From Microbispora amethystogenes (GTDB taxonomy: Bacteria; Actinomycetota; Actinomycetes; Streptosporangiales; Streptosporangiaceae), in contig NZ_BOOB01000050.1 in NCBI RefSeq assembly GCF_016863015.1, forward strand, positions 43,227 through 107,226: 64,000 nucleotides of DNA. Reading direction: 5' to 3'. Within the stretch, counting starts at the first letter, position 1; the number at the start of each line of letters is the position of its first letter. Of the stretch, positions 41,262 to 50,990 are shown piece after piece. The notes beneath the pieces were generated by a model that saw only the letters and a list, made by a program, of their open reading frames with translations, ran no database searches and was not told the origin of the DNA. A program made the position numbers and the translations under genes.

Positions 41262-43598
41262 ATGCCACCATCTTCGACGGGCGAGCTGGCCCGGGAGCAG
41301 AAGTACGTCGCGACGCTGTACGAGCGCCTCGACGTGCTGCGGGAACGCACGCGCGGGCAGCTCGACGCCGTGCTGGCCCAGGGGGCCTCCGGCACCCACC
41401 AGAACCGTTCGGAGCGCGACTCGTTCGCCGGCATGTACGCCCAGCGTCTCGCCCGTCTGTGGGCCGTGGAGCACGGCCTGTGCTTCGGCCGGCTCGACCT
41501 CGCCGAGGACGGCGAGCCGGCGGAGAGCCGGGCGGAGGAGAGCCACGCCGGCGAGGACCGGGCCGGCCAGGACCAGGCCGACGAGAGGCGGCTCTACATC
41601 GGCCGCATCGGCCTGTCCGACGACGACCAGCAGCGGCTGCTGATCGACTGGCGGGCCCCGGTCGCGCAGCCGTTCTACCGGGCCACCCCGGCCGCCCCGA
41701 TGGGCGTCACCCGGCGGCGCCACCTGCACAGCCGCGGCCGTACGGTCACCTCGATCGACGACGACCTGCTCGACCTCGACCGCATCAGCGAGGCCGACCG
41801 GGCCACGCTGAACGGCGAGGCGGCCCTGCTGGCCGCGCTCGGCGAGAAGCGCACCGGCCGCATGCGCGACATCGTCGCGACGATCCAGGCCGAGCAGGAC
41901 AAGATCATCCGAAGCGACCTGAACGGCGTGCTCGTCGTCCAGGGCGGGCCGGGCACCGGCAAGACCGTGGTGGCCCTGCACCGCGCGGCCTACCTGCTCT
42001 ACACCTACCGGGAGCGGCTGGAACGCCGCGGCGTGCTGATCCTCGGGCCCAACCCGACGTTCCTGCGCTACATCGAGCAGGTGCTGCCGTCCCTCGGCGA
42101 GACCGACGTGCTGCTGTCCACGGCCGGTGAGCTGTATCCGGGGGTCACCCCGGGCAGGCGGGAGCCCGCCGAGGCCGCCGCGGTCAAGGGCCGGGGCGCG
42201 ATGGCCCGGGTGATCGAGCGGGCCGTGCGGGAGCGCCAGCGGATGCCGCGCACACCCGTGCAGATCAGGCTCGACAAGTTCACCCTCACCCTCGACCGGC
42301 AGACGCTGGAGGCGGCCCGCTCGAAGGCCGGCCGCTCGCGCCGGCCGCACAACCAGGCCAGGGCCGTGTTCGTCCGGCACCTGCTGACCGCGCTCACCCG
42401 GCAGGCGGCCCGGCACCTCGGGCGGGCCTCGCTCGACGAGGCCGACTTCGCCGACCTGCGTGAGGAGCTGCGCACCGAGGAACCGGTGCGGGTGGCGCTC
42501 AACCGGCTGTGGCCGTACCTCACGCCCCAGCAGCTGCTGATCGGCCTGTTCACCGACCGCGGCCGGATGACCGCGGCGGGGCTGGACGCGCGGGAGTGCG
42601 ACCTGCTGCTGCGCGAGCCCCCCAGGCCGGGCGAGAGGCCCGGCGACAAGCAGGGGGAGAACTGGTGGAGCGAGGCCGACGTGCCGCTGCTCGACGAGGC
42701 CGCCGAGCTGCTCGGGGACATCGACGAGGGCGTGCTGCGCGCGGCCCGCAGGGCCGAGCAGGAGCGCGAGGAGCGCATCGCCTACGCCCGCGAGGTGCTG
42801 GAGCTGACCGGCCTCGCCGACGTGATGGACGCCGAGCGCTTCGCCGAGCGGCACCAGGCCGACGACCCCTACCTCACCACCGCCGAGCGGGCCGCCCGGG
42901 ACCGTACGTGGGCCTTCGGCCACGTGATCGTGGACGAGGCGCAGGAGCTGTCGGAGATGGCCTGGCGGATGGTGATGCGCCGCTGCCCGAGCCGGTCGAT
43001 GACGATCGTCGGGGACATCGCGCAGACCGGGTCGGCCGCCGGCGCCGCGAGCTGGGGCCGGGTCCTCGACCCGTACGTCGCGGGCCGGTGGCGCGAGGAG
43101 CGCCTCACCGTCAACTACCGCACCCCCGCCGAGCTGATGGAGGTCGCCGCCCGCGTGCTCCAGCTCGTCGGCCCCGACCTCAAGGCGCCGGAGTCGGTGC
43201 GGGAGACCGGGGAGCGGCCGTGGGCCCTGCCGGTCGCCTCCCTGGCCGAGACGGGCCCGCTGGCCGCCGCGGAGGTGGTCGAGGAGGGCCGCGTCGTGGT
43301 GATCGTCCCGGCGGGCATGGCGGCGGAGATCGGGGACATCGTACGGTCGGCGGTGCCGGGCGCCGCGGTCGGGACGGGCCCGGCGGCGCTGGACGCGCCG
43401 GTCGCGGTGCTGCCGGTCGCCGAGGCCAAGGGGCTGGAGTTCGACGCGGTGATCGTGGTCGAGCCGGGGCTGATCCTGCGCGAGTCGCCCCGCGGGCCGA
43501 GCGACCTCTACGTCGCCCTCACCCGCGCCACGAGCCGCCTCGGAGTCGTCCACAGGGGTGAGCTGCCGGAGGTTCTGGAGGGCCTGGGACGGCGCTGA
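41262..43598 (+). CDS. helD: HelD-like superfamily I helicase/RNA polymerase-recycling ATPase
   Basis: A 778-residue UvrD/Rep-type protein. Its N-terminal coiled-coil arm (LAREQKYVATLYERLDVLRERT) and insertion pattern are those of HelD, which binds and frees stalled RNA polymerase. Walker A is GGPGTGKTVVALHR with K234, Walker B is VIVDEAQELSEMAW near residue 560, and the C-terminal RecA part has PVAEAKGLEFDAVIVV. HelD homologues in actinomycetes (HelR) can displace rifamycins from RNA polymerase. The short leader and nearby inverted repeats suggest tight control. Which HelD subclass it belongs to was not resolved. Confidence 0.9.
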   Translation: MPPSSTGELAREQKYVATLYERLDVLRERTRGQLDAVLAQGASGTHQNRSERDSFAGMYAQRLARLWAVEHGLCFGRLDLAEDGEPAESRAEESHAGEDRAGQDQADERRLYIGRIGLSDDDQQRLLIDWRAPVAQPFYRATPAAPMGVTRRRHLHSRGRTVTSIDDDLLDLDRISEADRATLNGEAALLAALGEKRTGRMRDIVATIQAEQDKIIRSDLNGVLVVQGGPGTGKTVVALHRAAYLLYTYRERLERRGVLILGPNPTFLRYIEQVLPSLGETDVLLSTAGELYPGVTPGRREPAEAAAVKGRGAMARVIERAVRERQRMPRTPVQIRLDKFTLTLDRQTLEAARSKAGRSRRPHNQARAVFVRHLLTALTRQAARHLGRASLDEADFADLREELRTEEPVRVALNRLWPYLTPQQLLIGLFTDRGRMTAAGLDARECDLLLREPPRPGERPGDKQGENWWSEADVPLLDEAAELLGDIDEGVLRAARRAEQEREERIAYAREVLELTGLADVMDAERFAERHQADDPYLTTAERAARDRTWAFGHVIVDEAQELSEMAWRMVMRRCPSRSMTIVGDIAQTGSAAGAASWGRVLDPYVAGRWREERLTVNYRTPAELMEVAARVLQLVGPDLKAPESVRETGERPWALPVASLAETGPLAAAEVVEEGRVVVIVPAGMAAEIGDIVRSAVPGAAVGTGPAALDAPVAVLPVAEAKGLEFDAVIVVEPGLILRESPRGPSDLYVALTRATSRLGVVHRGELPEVLEGLGRR

Positions 43599-43653
43599 GC
43601 CGGGCACCCCTCCTACCTGCGGAAACGTGGTGTTTGCGCTGGTCGGAGGGTGG

Positions 43654-43681
43654 TTGACAACTGCGCTGAGGTCGGTAGTTT
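43654..43681 (+). promoter_or_regulatory. Near-consensus sigma70-type promoter
   Basis: TTGACA (43654-43659), a 16-bp spacer, then TAGTTT (43676-43681). It is the best -35/-10 pair seen in the window and lies 460 bp before lnt, pointing toward the structured stretch. Confidence 0.65.
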
Positions 43682-43746
43682 GCTGCGCAGTCCAGCACGG
43701 GACTGACCGGTTGGCCGTACTGTGGCGCCGTCGGCTCCTGCGTCGA

Positions 43747-43791
43747 TGACGGAGCGTGGCTCCCGGGCCTGACCTGGGAACACCTCCGTCA
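43747..43791 (+). ncRNA. Nested stem-loop, candidate structured RNA element
   Basis: An 8-bp outer stem (TGACGGAG at 43747-43754 with CTCCGTCA at 43784-43791) encloses a 7-bp inner stem (TCCCGGG at 43761-43767 with CCTGGGA at 43773-43779, one G-U pair). It begins about 60 nt after the predicted start site. No known RNA family was recognised. Confidence 0.4.
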
Positions 43792-44140
43792 GCACACCAG
43801 GCGCAGAGCCGCGTCCCGCCTAGGCGGGGCACCCCAGCCGGCCGGGGGGTTGGACCCAGGAGGGGCCCGGGCGCCCAGTAGACAACGGAGCTCCGCGCCC
43901 GCCGCCGACGGGACGGAACCGGTCCGAAGGGCGCCCGGGACCCCTTTCCCCCTCTCCTCTTCGCGAAGATCACCACTGCGGCGGCCGTAGAGTGGCCGGG
44001 GCTCGGTTTGGCGGGCTCCGGAGTCGTCTGCGACCCTGGACCTCGGTGAGTACGGGGCAGGCGTGGCACCGGCTCGCGGCAGTTCATCGGGCTTCCAACG
44101 GACGCACCGGTGCTCGGAAGAGGCGAGGAGAGACCGCTCC

Positions 44141-45709
44141 GTGGCATTGAAGACGGCGCAGGAGCCGGCGTCGGCCGCCTCCCGCGCGGGCTCGTGGCGG
44201 GCGCCGGAGGCGCCGGCCCGCCTCGCCGCATCCGTCGTGGGCGGCGTACTGCTCTACCTGGCCTTCCCGCCGTCCGGCTGGTGGTTCTGCGCCCCGCTGG
44301 GCGTGGCGCTGCTCGCCCTCGCCCTGCGCGGCGCCCGCCTCCGCCGGGCCGCCTGGATCGGGTACGCGGGAGGGCTCGCGTTCCTGCTGCCCACGCTGGC
44401 CTGGGTCCGTCCCATCGGAGACGACGCCTGGCTGGCCCTGGTGGGCGTCGAGAGCCTGTTCTGGGCGGCGCTGGCCGTCGCGGCCGTGCTCGTGATGCGG
44501 CTGCGCCTGTGGCCGCTGTGGGTCGCCTGCCTGTGGGTGGCGCAGGAATGGGCCAGGGGGCTGTTCCCCGTCGGGGGCTTCCCGTGGGCGCGGCTGGCCT
44601 TCAGCCAGGGTGAGTCGCCGTACACGGGCTTCGCCGCGCTGGGCGGCGCGCCGCTTGTAAGTTTCACCGTGGCCCTCACGGGCGCACTGCTCGCCGCGCT
44701 GGTCAGGGGGCGTCCGGCGAGGTGGCGCGCCGACCGGGTGGTTGCCGGAACGTTCCTCGCCGCGATAGCCGTACCTGTGCTGGGGCTTGTCGTGCCCCGG
44801 CCCGGCGACGAGGGCAGGACTGTGCGGATCGGGGTCATCCAGGGCAACGTCCCTGGGCGGGGGATGGACTTCCTCGGCGACGAACCCGCCGTCGTGCTGC
44901 GCAACCACGCCGACGAGACGCACCGCATGGCGCAGGCCGTGCGCGTCGGCACGCTCACGCGCCCCGACATCGTGGTCTGGCCGGAGAACTCCACCGACAT
45001 CGACCCCTACGACAACGCGTACGCCCGGGAGGTCATCGACTCGGCGGCCAAGGACATCGGCGTGCCGATCCTGGTCGGCGCGGTCGTCAAGATCGGCGCC
45101 GAGAACCGGGCCACCCGCGGGGTGGTCTGGGACCCGGTCACCGGGCCCGGCGCCTACTACGACAAGCGGCGGCTCGTGCCGTTCGGGGAGTACACCCCGT
45201 TCAAGGACGTGTTCCTGGCCCTGTCGTCGCGGGCCAACCTGGTCGGCCGGCAGTCCGTCGCGGGCGACCGGCCGGGCGCGCTGCGGATGGGGCCGGTCAC
45301 GATCGGCGCGGTGGAGTGTTACGAGGTCGCGTTCGACGGCACGGTGCGCGACACGGTGCTGGCGGGCGGCACGCCGCTGGTGGTGCAGACCAACAACGCC
45401 AGCTACGCGCTCACCAACCTGCCCCCGCAGCAGCTCGCGATGTCGCAGCTGCGCGCGGTGGAGTTCAACCGCGCGGTGGTCACCGCCGCGACCACGGGGA
45501 TCTCCGCGTACGTCGGCCCGGACGGCCGGGTCGGCTGGCGGACCGGTGAGCTCGTGGCGGGCATGAATGTGCTGGACGTGCCGGTCAGGACGCAGAAGAC
45601 GGTGGCGGCGCGGGTAGGTGCGCTACCGGAGTGGGTTTTGGTACTCATGGGAGCCGGAGCGACGGTGGCGGCCATCTCTGGGGCCATCTCTGGGCGGAGG
45701 AGAAGCTGA
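44141..45709 (+). CDS. lnt: Apolipoprotein N-acyltransferase
   Basis: A 522-residue enzyme with seven or so N-terminal membrane helices followed by a nitrilase-like periplasmic domain. The catalytic triad is visible: E282 in WPENSTD, K342 in [15 protein letters not shown] and C393 in GAVECYEV. It transfers a fatty acyl group to the N-terminal cysteine of lipoproteins at the membrane. GTG 44141 has an AGGCGAGGAG ribosome site. It overlaps ppm1 by 1 bp (TGATG), the same pair that is fused into one protein in Mycobacterium tuberculosis. Confidence 0.95.
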   Translation: MALKTAQEPASAASRAGSWRAPEAPARLAASVVGGVLLYLAFPPSGWWFCAPLGVALLALALRGARLRRAAWIGYAGGLAFLLPTLAWVRPIGDDAWLALVGVESLFWAALAVAAVLVMRLRLWPLWVACLWVAQEWARGLFPVGGFPWARLAFSQGESPYTGFAALGGAPLVSFTVALTGALLAALVRGRPARWRADRVVAGTFLAAIAVPVLGLVVPRPGDEGRTVRIGVIQGNVPGRGMDFLGDEPAVVLRNHADETHRMAQAVRVGTLTRPDIVVWPENSTDIDPYDNAYAREVIDSAAKDIGVPILVGAVVKIGAENRATRGVVWDPVTGPGAYYDKRRLVPFGEYTPFKDVFLALSSRANLVGRQSVAGDRPGALRMGPVTIGAVECYEVAFDGTVRDTVLAGGTPLVVQTNNASYALTNLPPQQLAMSQLRAVEFNRAVVTAATTGISAYVGPDGRVGWRTGELVAGMNVLDVPVRTQKTVAARVGALPEWVLVLMGAGATVAAISGAISGRRRS

Positions 45710-46452
45710 TGGAGCGGACCCCAGGGCGGGTGCTCGTTATCGTCCCCACGTACAACGAGCGGGAGAACCTCCCGTTAATCACGCGGCGGCTCCGCGAGGC
45801 GCTGCCCGACGTCCACCTCCTCGTCGCCGACGACAACAGCCCGGACGGCACCGGCCGGATCGCCGACGAGCTGGCCGAGCGGGACGACCACGTGCACGTC
45901 ATGCACCGGACGAGCAAGCAGGGGCTCGGCGCGGCCTACATCGCCGGGTTCCGGTGGGGCCTCGCCGAGGGCTACGACGTGCTGGTGGAGATGGACGCCG
46001 ACGGCTCCCACCAGCCCGAGGAGCTGCACAAGCTGCTCGACCTGGTGGCCGACGGCGCCGACCTCGCCATCGGCTCGCGCTGGGTGCCCGGCGGCAAGAC
46101 CGTCAACTGGCCGGTCTCGCGCGAGTTCCTGTCCCGGGGCGCGAACACCTACGTGCGGCTGGTGCTCGGCATCCCGGTCCGCGACGCCACGGCGGGCTTC
46201 CGCGCCTACCGCGCGGCCACCCTGGAGAAGATCGAGCTGGACGGCGTCGAGTCGCAGGGCTACTGCTTCCAGGTGGACCTCACGCTCCGGACCGTGCGGC
46301 AGGGCCTGCGGGTGAAGGAGGCGCCGATCACGTTCGTCGAGCGCACCGTGGGCAGCAGCAAGATGAGCCGTAAGATCATTCTTGAGGCGTTCTGGCGCGT
46401 CGCCCTCTGGGGCATCGCCGGCCTGGGGGAGCGGTTTCGCCCACGGCGATAA
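45709..46452 (+). CDS. ppm1: Polyprenol-phosphate mannose synthase
   Basis: A 247-residue GT2 glycosyltransferase. [12 protein letters not shown] opens the nucleotide-binding fold, D96-A-D98 in EMDADGSHQ binds the metal and GDP-mannose, and [12 protein letters not shown] is typical of dolichol-phosphate-mannose synthases. It makes polyprenyl-phospho-mannose for lipoglycan synthesis and protein O-mannosylation. Coupling to lnt matches the actinobacterial arrangement in which Lnt aids Ppm1 activity. Confidence 0.95.
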   Translation: MERTPGRVLVIVPTYNERENLPLITRRLREALPDVHLLVADDNSPDGTGRIADELAERDDHVHVMHRTSKQGLGAAYIAGFRWGLAEGYDVLVEMDADGSHQPEELHKLLDLVADGADLAIGSRWVPGGKTVNWPVSREFLSRGANTYVRLVLGIPVRDATAGFRAYRAATLEKIELDGVESQGYCFQVDLTLRTVRQGLRVKEAPITFVERTVGSSKMSRKIILEAFWRVALWGIAGLGERFRPRR

Positions 46453-46535
46453 GCGCGAAGGCGATCCACAGGAACCCCGGCGGGCGCGGGGACGTTGACC
46501 GCAACGTACGGGTGCCGGGGTGAGTGGGGCGAGAA

Positions 46536-47075
46536 ATGGTGCGGATCGGGCTGTTCCTGGGGTTCCTCGTGGTGCCCGTCCTGGAGATCTGGTTTCTGAT
46601 CCAGGTGGGCAGCGTGATCGGCGGGTGGCAGACGGTCGCCCTGCTCATCGCCGACAGCCTCGTCGGGGCCTGGCTGGTGCGCCGCGAGGGACGGCGGGCG
46701 TGGGCCGCGCTGCGCGGCGCGGTCGAGTCGGGACGGATGCCCGACCGCGAACTGGCCGACGGCGCGATGATCGTGGCCGGCGGCACCCTGCTGATGACCC
46801 CCGGCTTCCTGAGCGACGTGTTCGGGTTCTTCCTGATCCTGCCGTTCACCCGGCCGATCGCCCGCCGGTGGCTGTCGTGGTTCCTCGGCCGCCGCGTACG
46901 GTGGCTCGCCGCCCGCTCGCCGTACGCGCCGCTGTTCGGCCAGGTGGAGCCGGACCCGGCGGCATCCGCTCAGGCGCGGTCCGGGCGCGGGGACGGCTCC
47001 CGCGGCCGGGTGGTGCGCGGCGAGGTGATCGAGGAGGACCCCCTCTCGACCCCCGGCGACAACCGCTCGCACTGA
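46536..47075 (+). CDS. fxsA: FxsA family membrane protein
   Basis: A 179-residue small membrane protein with about three helices in the first 115 residues and a basic/acidic C-terminal tail. EIWFLIQVGSVIGGWQTVALLIADSLVGAWLVRREG and GGTLLMTPGFLSDVFGFFLILP are characteristic of FxsA. I start at ATG 46536; an in-frame GTG at 46524 is possible. It follows ppm1 in the same direction. Its cellular role in actinomycetes is unknown; in E. coli it modulates exclusion of phage T7. Confidence 0.9.
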   Translation: MVRIGLFLGFLVVPVLEIWFLIQVGSVIGGWQTVALLIADSLVGAWLVRREGRRAWAALRGAVESGRMPDRELADGAMIVAGGTLLMTPGFLSDVFGFFLILPFTRPIARRWLSWFLGRRVRWLAARSPYAPLFGQVEPDPAASAQARSGRGDGSRGRVVRGEVIEEDPLSTPGDNRSH

Positions 47076-47349
47076 CCCGAGCCCCGGCCCGGACGCCTCG
47101 CCAGGGCGGCCCGGCCCCGGCCTTGGTCGACGCAGCGGGTTGACGTGGTGGGCCGACGCGGCGGGGGAGCCCTGTGGGTGCCCGGCGACGTCCGGTCGCA
47201 CCGCCCCGGGGAGCCTCGCCGCTGCGGTCCGGCCCCGGATGCGTCGACGCGTGGAGCGGACGGGGTCCGGACACGCCGCTGCCCCGGCGGCGGAGGCACA
47301 CCGGGGCAACGGGGCTGGTGACGGGCGAACGCCCGTGCCGGAACCGGGA

Positions 47350-48222
47350 TCAGAGGCCGGGGCCCCGATGGTCGCGGTCCCGCTCGGCGTCCGGATCCTC
47401 GTAGCGGTCGCGGTTCTTCGCGTCGGTGCCGAAACGCTGCCCGGCGCGGATGTCCGGAGTGGCGTCGAAACGCTTCTCGGCGCGGGTGCCGGCGTCGCCG
47501 GCGAACCGTTCCCCGGAACCGCTCACCGGGTCGCCGTCCTCGAACCGCTCCTGTGACCTGCTCGCCGGGTCGTCCATGTCGTACGGCTCGCTGGAGGTGA
47601 CGCCGGTGTCGCCGCCGCCGAAGAGCTCGCCGGAGCGGGTGGCCGGGTCGCGCGGCGCGAGCGGCTCACCGGGCCGCGTGCCGGGGATCTCGGCGTCCAG
47701 CCGGTCCATGGAGCCGAGCGACGGGTCGTCGGTGCCATACCGCTCCCCGCGGTGGGTCACCGCGTAGTCCGTCCCCGTCCCCGCGTCGACGGTGCCGTCC
47801 GCGGTCTCGCCGGGGCGGCCCAGGCGCTCGCGCTCGCGCCGCCCGCCGCTGTCGGCCCAGCCGGTCAGGCTGTCGGCCTCGTTGGCGCGTTCCCAGGCCT
47901 CGTCCCAGCCCATGTCGTAGTGGCGGTAAAGCAGGCGCTCCTGCTCGGCGGACAGGTGCCCGCCCTCCTCCAGGTCGACGTCGGGGGCGTTCTTGACGTG
48001 CTCCTTGTCGTACGGGACCTCGATCCCGTCGGCCGTCACGTTCGCCTCGTGGAGGGGAACGAAAGCCTGCTTGGTGTGCAGCAGGCCGGTCTTCAGGCAG
48101 AGCCACTTCGGCAGGCCGGTAGCGTCGTCCAGGAAGACGTGCGCGACGTCGCCGATCTTGTCGCCGTTCGAGTCGTGGACCGGGTGGTCGAGCACCATGG
48201 GGATCTGCTCGTGGGTGATCAC
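47350..48222 (-). CDS. PRC-barrel domain protein with acidic repeat tail
   Basis: A 290-residue protein. Residues 1-85 form a PRC-barrel (VLDHPVHDSNGDKIGDVAHVFLDDATGLPKWL) followed by a helical stretch to about 130. The remainder is a low-complexity acidic tail of short imperfect units built around an (R/G)SGE-x-F core. The GTG start has AAGGAGAAG in front. Similar PRC-barrel proteins with disordered tails occur in stress-induced gene groups of actinomycetes. It neighbours CBS and nitroreductase genes, consistent with a stress-response set. Confidence 0.85.
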   Translation of the reverse strand: MITHEQIPMVLDHPVHDSNGDKIGDVAHVFLDDATGLPKWLCLKTGLLHTKQAFVPLHEANVTADGIEVPYDKEHVKNAPDVDLEEGGHLSAEQERLLYRHYDMGWDEAWERANEADSLTGWADSGGRRERERLGRPGETADGTVDAGTGTDYAVTHRGERYGTDDPSLGSMDRLDAEIPGTRPGEPLAPRDPATRSGELFGGGDTGVTSSEPYDMDDPASRSQERFEDGDPVSGSGERFAGDAGTRAEKRFDATPDIRAGQRFGTDAKNRDRYEDPDAERDRDHRGPGL

Positions 48223-48400
48223 GCGCTTCTCCTTGTCTCTCGCTTTGTCGGTCCTTGTCTGGCTACCGCCGATCGGCCGGTGAAAACCACTTCCGCGCAA
48301 AAACACGGGCATCCGCGTCTTCCCCGGCACCCGTTCTCCGTCCGCATCGGCCCAGGTGAACGGCGCCCGCCGTAGCACCGAACCCGGCCCGAAAAATACG

Positions 48401-49102
48401 TCAGCGTCCCTCCCAGGGGCCGAGGTCGTCCTCTTTCCATTCGAGGCGGTCGGCCACGCCCAGCACTCCGTTGGTCCGCTCGACCATCCGCGTGAGAACG
48501 CGGGCCTGCGAGCGGCGTCCGACGGAGCCGGTGAGGGTCACCACCCCGTTCTCGACCGACACCTCGACGCCCGACAGGTCGGCCCACAGGCAGGTGCCGA
48601 CGACGTCCTCGCGTATCTCGCGGGCGATGTCGGCGTCGCCGCGGGCGAGGACCTTGAGCAGGTCGTGGCGGCTGATGATGCCGACGAGCACGTCCTCGTC
48701 GTCCACGACCGGCAGGCGCTTGACGCCGTGCTCGCTCATCAGGCGGGCCACGCTGACCACGCTGGTGTACGGCCGGGTGGTGAACGCGGGAGCGGACATG
48801 ATCTCGGCCGCGGTCACGCCCCGGGCCCGCTCCTGGGTCCGTGCGGCCCCGTGGCCCACGGCCTCGCGAATTCGGGCGCGCAGGGGCGGCCGGTAGCCCT
48901 CGCGGTAGAACTGCTCGCGATACTCCTCCTTGCGCAGCAGGTCGGCCTCGGAGACCAGGCCGATGACGTGGCCCTCGCCGTCCACGACGGGCACCGCGCT
49001 GACCCCATGGGCGATCATGATCTCGGCCACGTCGCGGAACGGCGTGCTGCCGTTGACGGAGGCGACCTCACTCGTCATGACGTCCCGCACCTTCATGTGC
49101 AT
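48401..49102 (-). CDS. CBS-pair and BON domain protein 1
   Basis: A 233-residue protein with two CBS motifs (VRDVMTSEVASVNGSTPFRDVAEIM and the repeat starting at AAEIMSAPAFTTR) and a C-terminal BON domain (VSVENGVVTLTGSVGRRSQARVL). CBS pairs sense adenosyl nucleotides; BON domains often bind membranes or lipids. The ATG at 49102 has an AAGGAG ribosome site. It is divergent from a paralogue at 49330 and shares its promoter region. Such pairs are common in hypoxia or dormancy regulons. Confidence 0.9.
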   Translation of the reverse strand: MHMKVRDVMTSEVASVNGSTPFRDVAEIMIAHGVSAVPVVDGEGHVIGLVSEADLLRKEEYREQFYREGYRPPLRARIREAVGHGAARTQERARGVTAAEIMSAPAFTTRPYTSVVSVARLMSEHGVKRLPVVDDEDVLVGIISRHDLLKVLARGDADIAREIREDVVGTCLWADLSGVEVSVENGVVTLTGSVGRRSQARVLTRMVERTNGVLGVADRLEWKEDDLGPWEGR

Positions 49103-49163
49103 GATCGGCTCCTTCCGGACGTGGTCCTTCATCTCCCATCGCATCGCGCCGCGGACCCGGCGC

Positions 49164-49183
49164 GAAGGGACCGACGACCCTCC
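49164..49183. promoter_or_regulatory. Candidate DosR/DevR-like site 1
   Basis: GAAGGGACCGACGACCCTCC has the GGGAC half-site and an opposing partial half-site spaced as in the mycobacterial dormancy box. It lies in the divergent CBS gene promoter region. Confidence 0.35.
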
Positions 49184-49235
49184 CAGCCGGGCCCTTCGCC
49201 ACCATCCCGGCGCGGGCGTGCCCTCCGGAAGGATC

Positions 49236-49255
49236 GGTGGCCGAAAGTCCCGCCC
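49236..49255. promoter_or_regulatory. Candidate DosR/DevR-like site 2
   Basis: On the minus strand this reads GGGCGGGACTTTCGGCCACC, close to the GGGACTWWWGTCCC dormancy consensus. A GTCCC-8-GGGAC inverted repeat overlaps its right end at 49247-49264. Confidence 0.4.
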
Positions 49256-49329
49256 ACTCGGGACCTTCACCGCTCACCCGGGGGAACGCCGGCGGGGCAC
49301 GCTGGCATGGAGAGATGGGAGGCGTCGTC

Positions 49330-49992
49330 ATGACGGCGAAGGTGAAGGATGTCATGGGCAAGGTGGCCATCGCGGTGCGGATGGACGCGTCGTTCGCGGA
49401 CCTCGTCGCCACCATGCGGCGGTTCGGTGTGGGGGCGGTCACGGTCATCGACGCCGACCGGCGCCCGGTGGGAGTGGTCTCCGAGGACGACATGCTGCTG
49501 AAGGAGATCGACCTGGGCGAGCACGTGTTCGGCGGTCCGCGCCGGCGCGTGGAGCAGCGCAAGGCGGCGGGCACGAACGCCGGCGAGATCATGACGCGAC
49601 CGGCGATCACGGTGACCGGCGGCACTCCCGTGCGCGACGCGGCCCGGCTGATGCACCGCAACCGCGTCAAGCAGCTCCCGGTGATCGACGCCATGAGCGG
49701 CCGCATCGTGGGCACCGTCCACCAGGGCGATCTGCTGCGCGTCTTCGCACGGCCCGCGGCGGAGATCCGGGCCGAGATCGAGCGGGTCGCCGGCCGGATG
49801 GATCTCGACCTCGGCGACCTCGGCATCGCCGTCTCCGGCGGAGTGGTCACGATCAAGGGGCAGGTGCCCCGCAGATCTGTCGTGAAGCCGCTGCTGCACG
49901 CCGTACGCCGGGTCGAAGGCGTCGTGGAGGTCGACGCCGACGACCTCGCCTTCCTCGTCGACGACCTGCTCATCGCGCCGCCGCTGCTGTAG
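49330..49992 (+). CDS. CBS-pair and BON domain protein 2
   Basis: A 220-residue paralogue of the 48401 protein with CBS motifs at VKDVMGKVAIAVRMDASFADLV and AGEIMTRPAITVTGGTPVRDAA and a C-terminal BON domain (ISVSGG-type stretch IAVSGGVVTIKGQVPRRSVV). The ATG has a GGGAGGCGTCGTC leader. It reads toward the nitroreductase gene 53 bp away, with which it may be cotranscribed. Confidence 0.9.
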   Translation: MTAKVKDVMGKVAIAVRMDASFADLVATMRRFGVGAVTVIDADRRPVGVVSEDDMLLKEIDLGEHVFGGPRRRVEQRKAAGTNAGEIMTRPAITVTGGTPVRDAARLMHRNRVKQLPVIDAMSGRIVGTVHQGDLLRVFARPAAEIRAEIERVAGRMDLDLGDLGIAVSGGVVTIKGQVPRRSVVKPLLHAVRRVEGVVEVDADDLAFLVDDLLIAPPLL

Positions 49993-50045
49993 CTCGGCGC
50001 GCTACGGCGGCAAGGCCGGTACGCGCCCTGCGAGGGGGAAAGACC

Positions 50046-50990
50046 GTGAACACTCGCACATCTGAAGGGATCGCGCAGGCGGCGCGGGAGGCCGTGGAGG
50101 CCGCCCTGTGGGCGCCCTCGATCCACAACACCCAGCCCTGGTCGTTCGCCGTCTCCGGTGACGAGATCAGCCTGCGCGCCGACCCGGACCGGAGGCTGCG
50201 CGTCTCCGATCCGACCGGCCGCCAGATGATCATCAGTTGCGGCGCCGCGCTGTTCAACGTGCGGATCACGCTGATGGCGCTCGGGTACGAGCCCGAGGTC
50301 CGCCGGCTGCCGAATCCGGAGGGCCCGATGCTGCTGGCCACCGTGCGGGTGCGGCCGGGACGCGAACCGGGCGAGCACACCCGCCTGCTGTACGGCGAGG
50401 TCCAGCGCCGCCGCACCCACCGGGCCGGGTTCACCGCGCTGCCCATGCCCGACCCGCTGACCGACGCGCTCGTACGGGAGGCCGCGGCCGAGGGGGCGCA
50501 CCTCGCGCCCGTCAGGTCGGAGGCTCCGGCGCGGGTGCTCGCAGCGCTCACCGGGGCGGCCCAGGACGTGCAGGCGCAGGACCGGCAGTTCGTGCTCGAA
50601 CTCACGCGCTGGGCCCGGCCTCCGGGGAGCGTGCGGCGGGACGGCGTGCCGGTGGCGGGCTACCCGACCGATCCCCGGCGGACCTACCCGCAGCACTTCG
50701 CGTCCCGCGACTACAGCAGGGGACACGAGTGGGGGGCGGCCCCCGAGGAGCGGGTGTCCACCTCGACCGGCCTCGTGGCGCTGCTCAGCACGCCGGGCGA
50801 CGCCCGGGAGGACTGGCTGACCGCGGGGGAGGGACTGCAGCGGATGCTGCTGCACGCCTCCGCGTACGGGGTGAGCGTCGCCTTCCACACCCAGGCGCTG
50901 GAGATGTGCGAGCTGCGCGAGTTCATCCGCAGGCACCTGTGCTCCGGCGAGGCGCCTCAGATGATCATGAGAATGGGCTTCGTCCTCGAC
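50046..50990 (+). other. Main nitroreductase-fold portion of the Acg-like gene
   Basis: Most of the following gene codes for the flavin-binding fold: WAPSIHNTQPWSF at residues 21-33 is the FMN-phosphate segment of Acg-like nitroreductases. The paired domain, with SRDYSRGHEWG and TGLVALLSTPGD, forms the second half of the pseudo-dimeric fold. Confidence 0.6.

Larger units (their letters stand above)
43599..44140. other. 542-bp non-coding region with possible structured RNA
   Basis: No gene was recognised between helD and lnt. The region contains a near-consensus plus-strand promoter, a nested double stem-loop and a 14-bp palindrome, CCCGCCTAGGCGGG, at 43815-43828. A GC-rich series of further small hairpins runs to about 43950. 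It could be a small RNA gene, an unusually long lnt leader, or both. Confidence 0.5.

Noticed and set aside
43599..44140. RNase P RNA, SRP RNA, tmRNA or 6S-type RNA in the helD-lnt gap
   Set aside because: None of the conserved core motifs of these RNAs was recognised. Only a generic structured-RNA hypothesis is kept.
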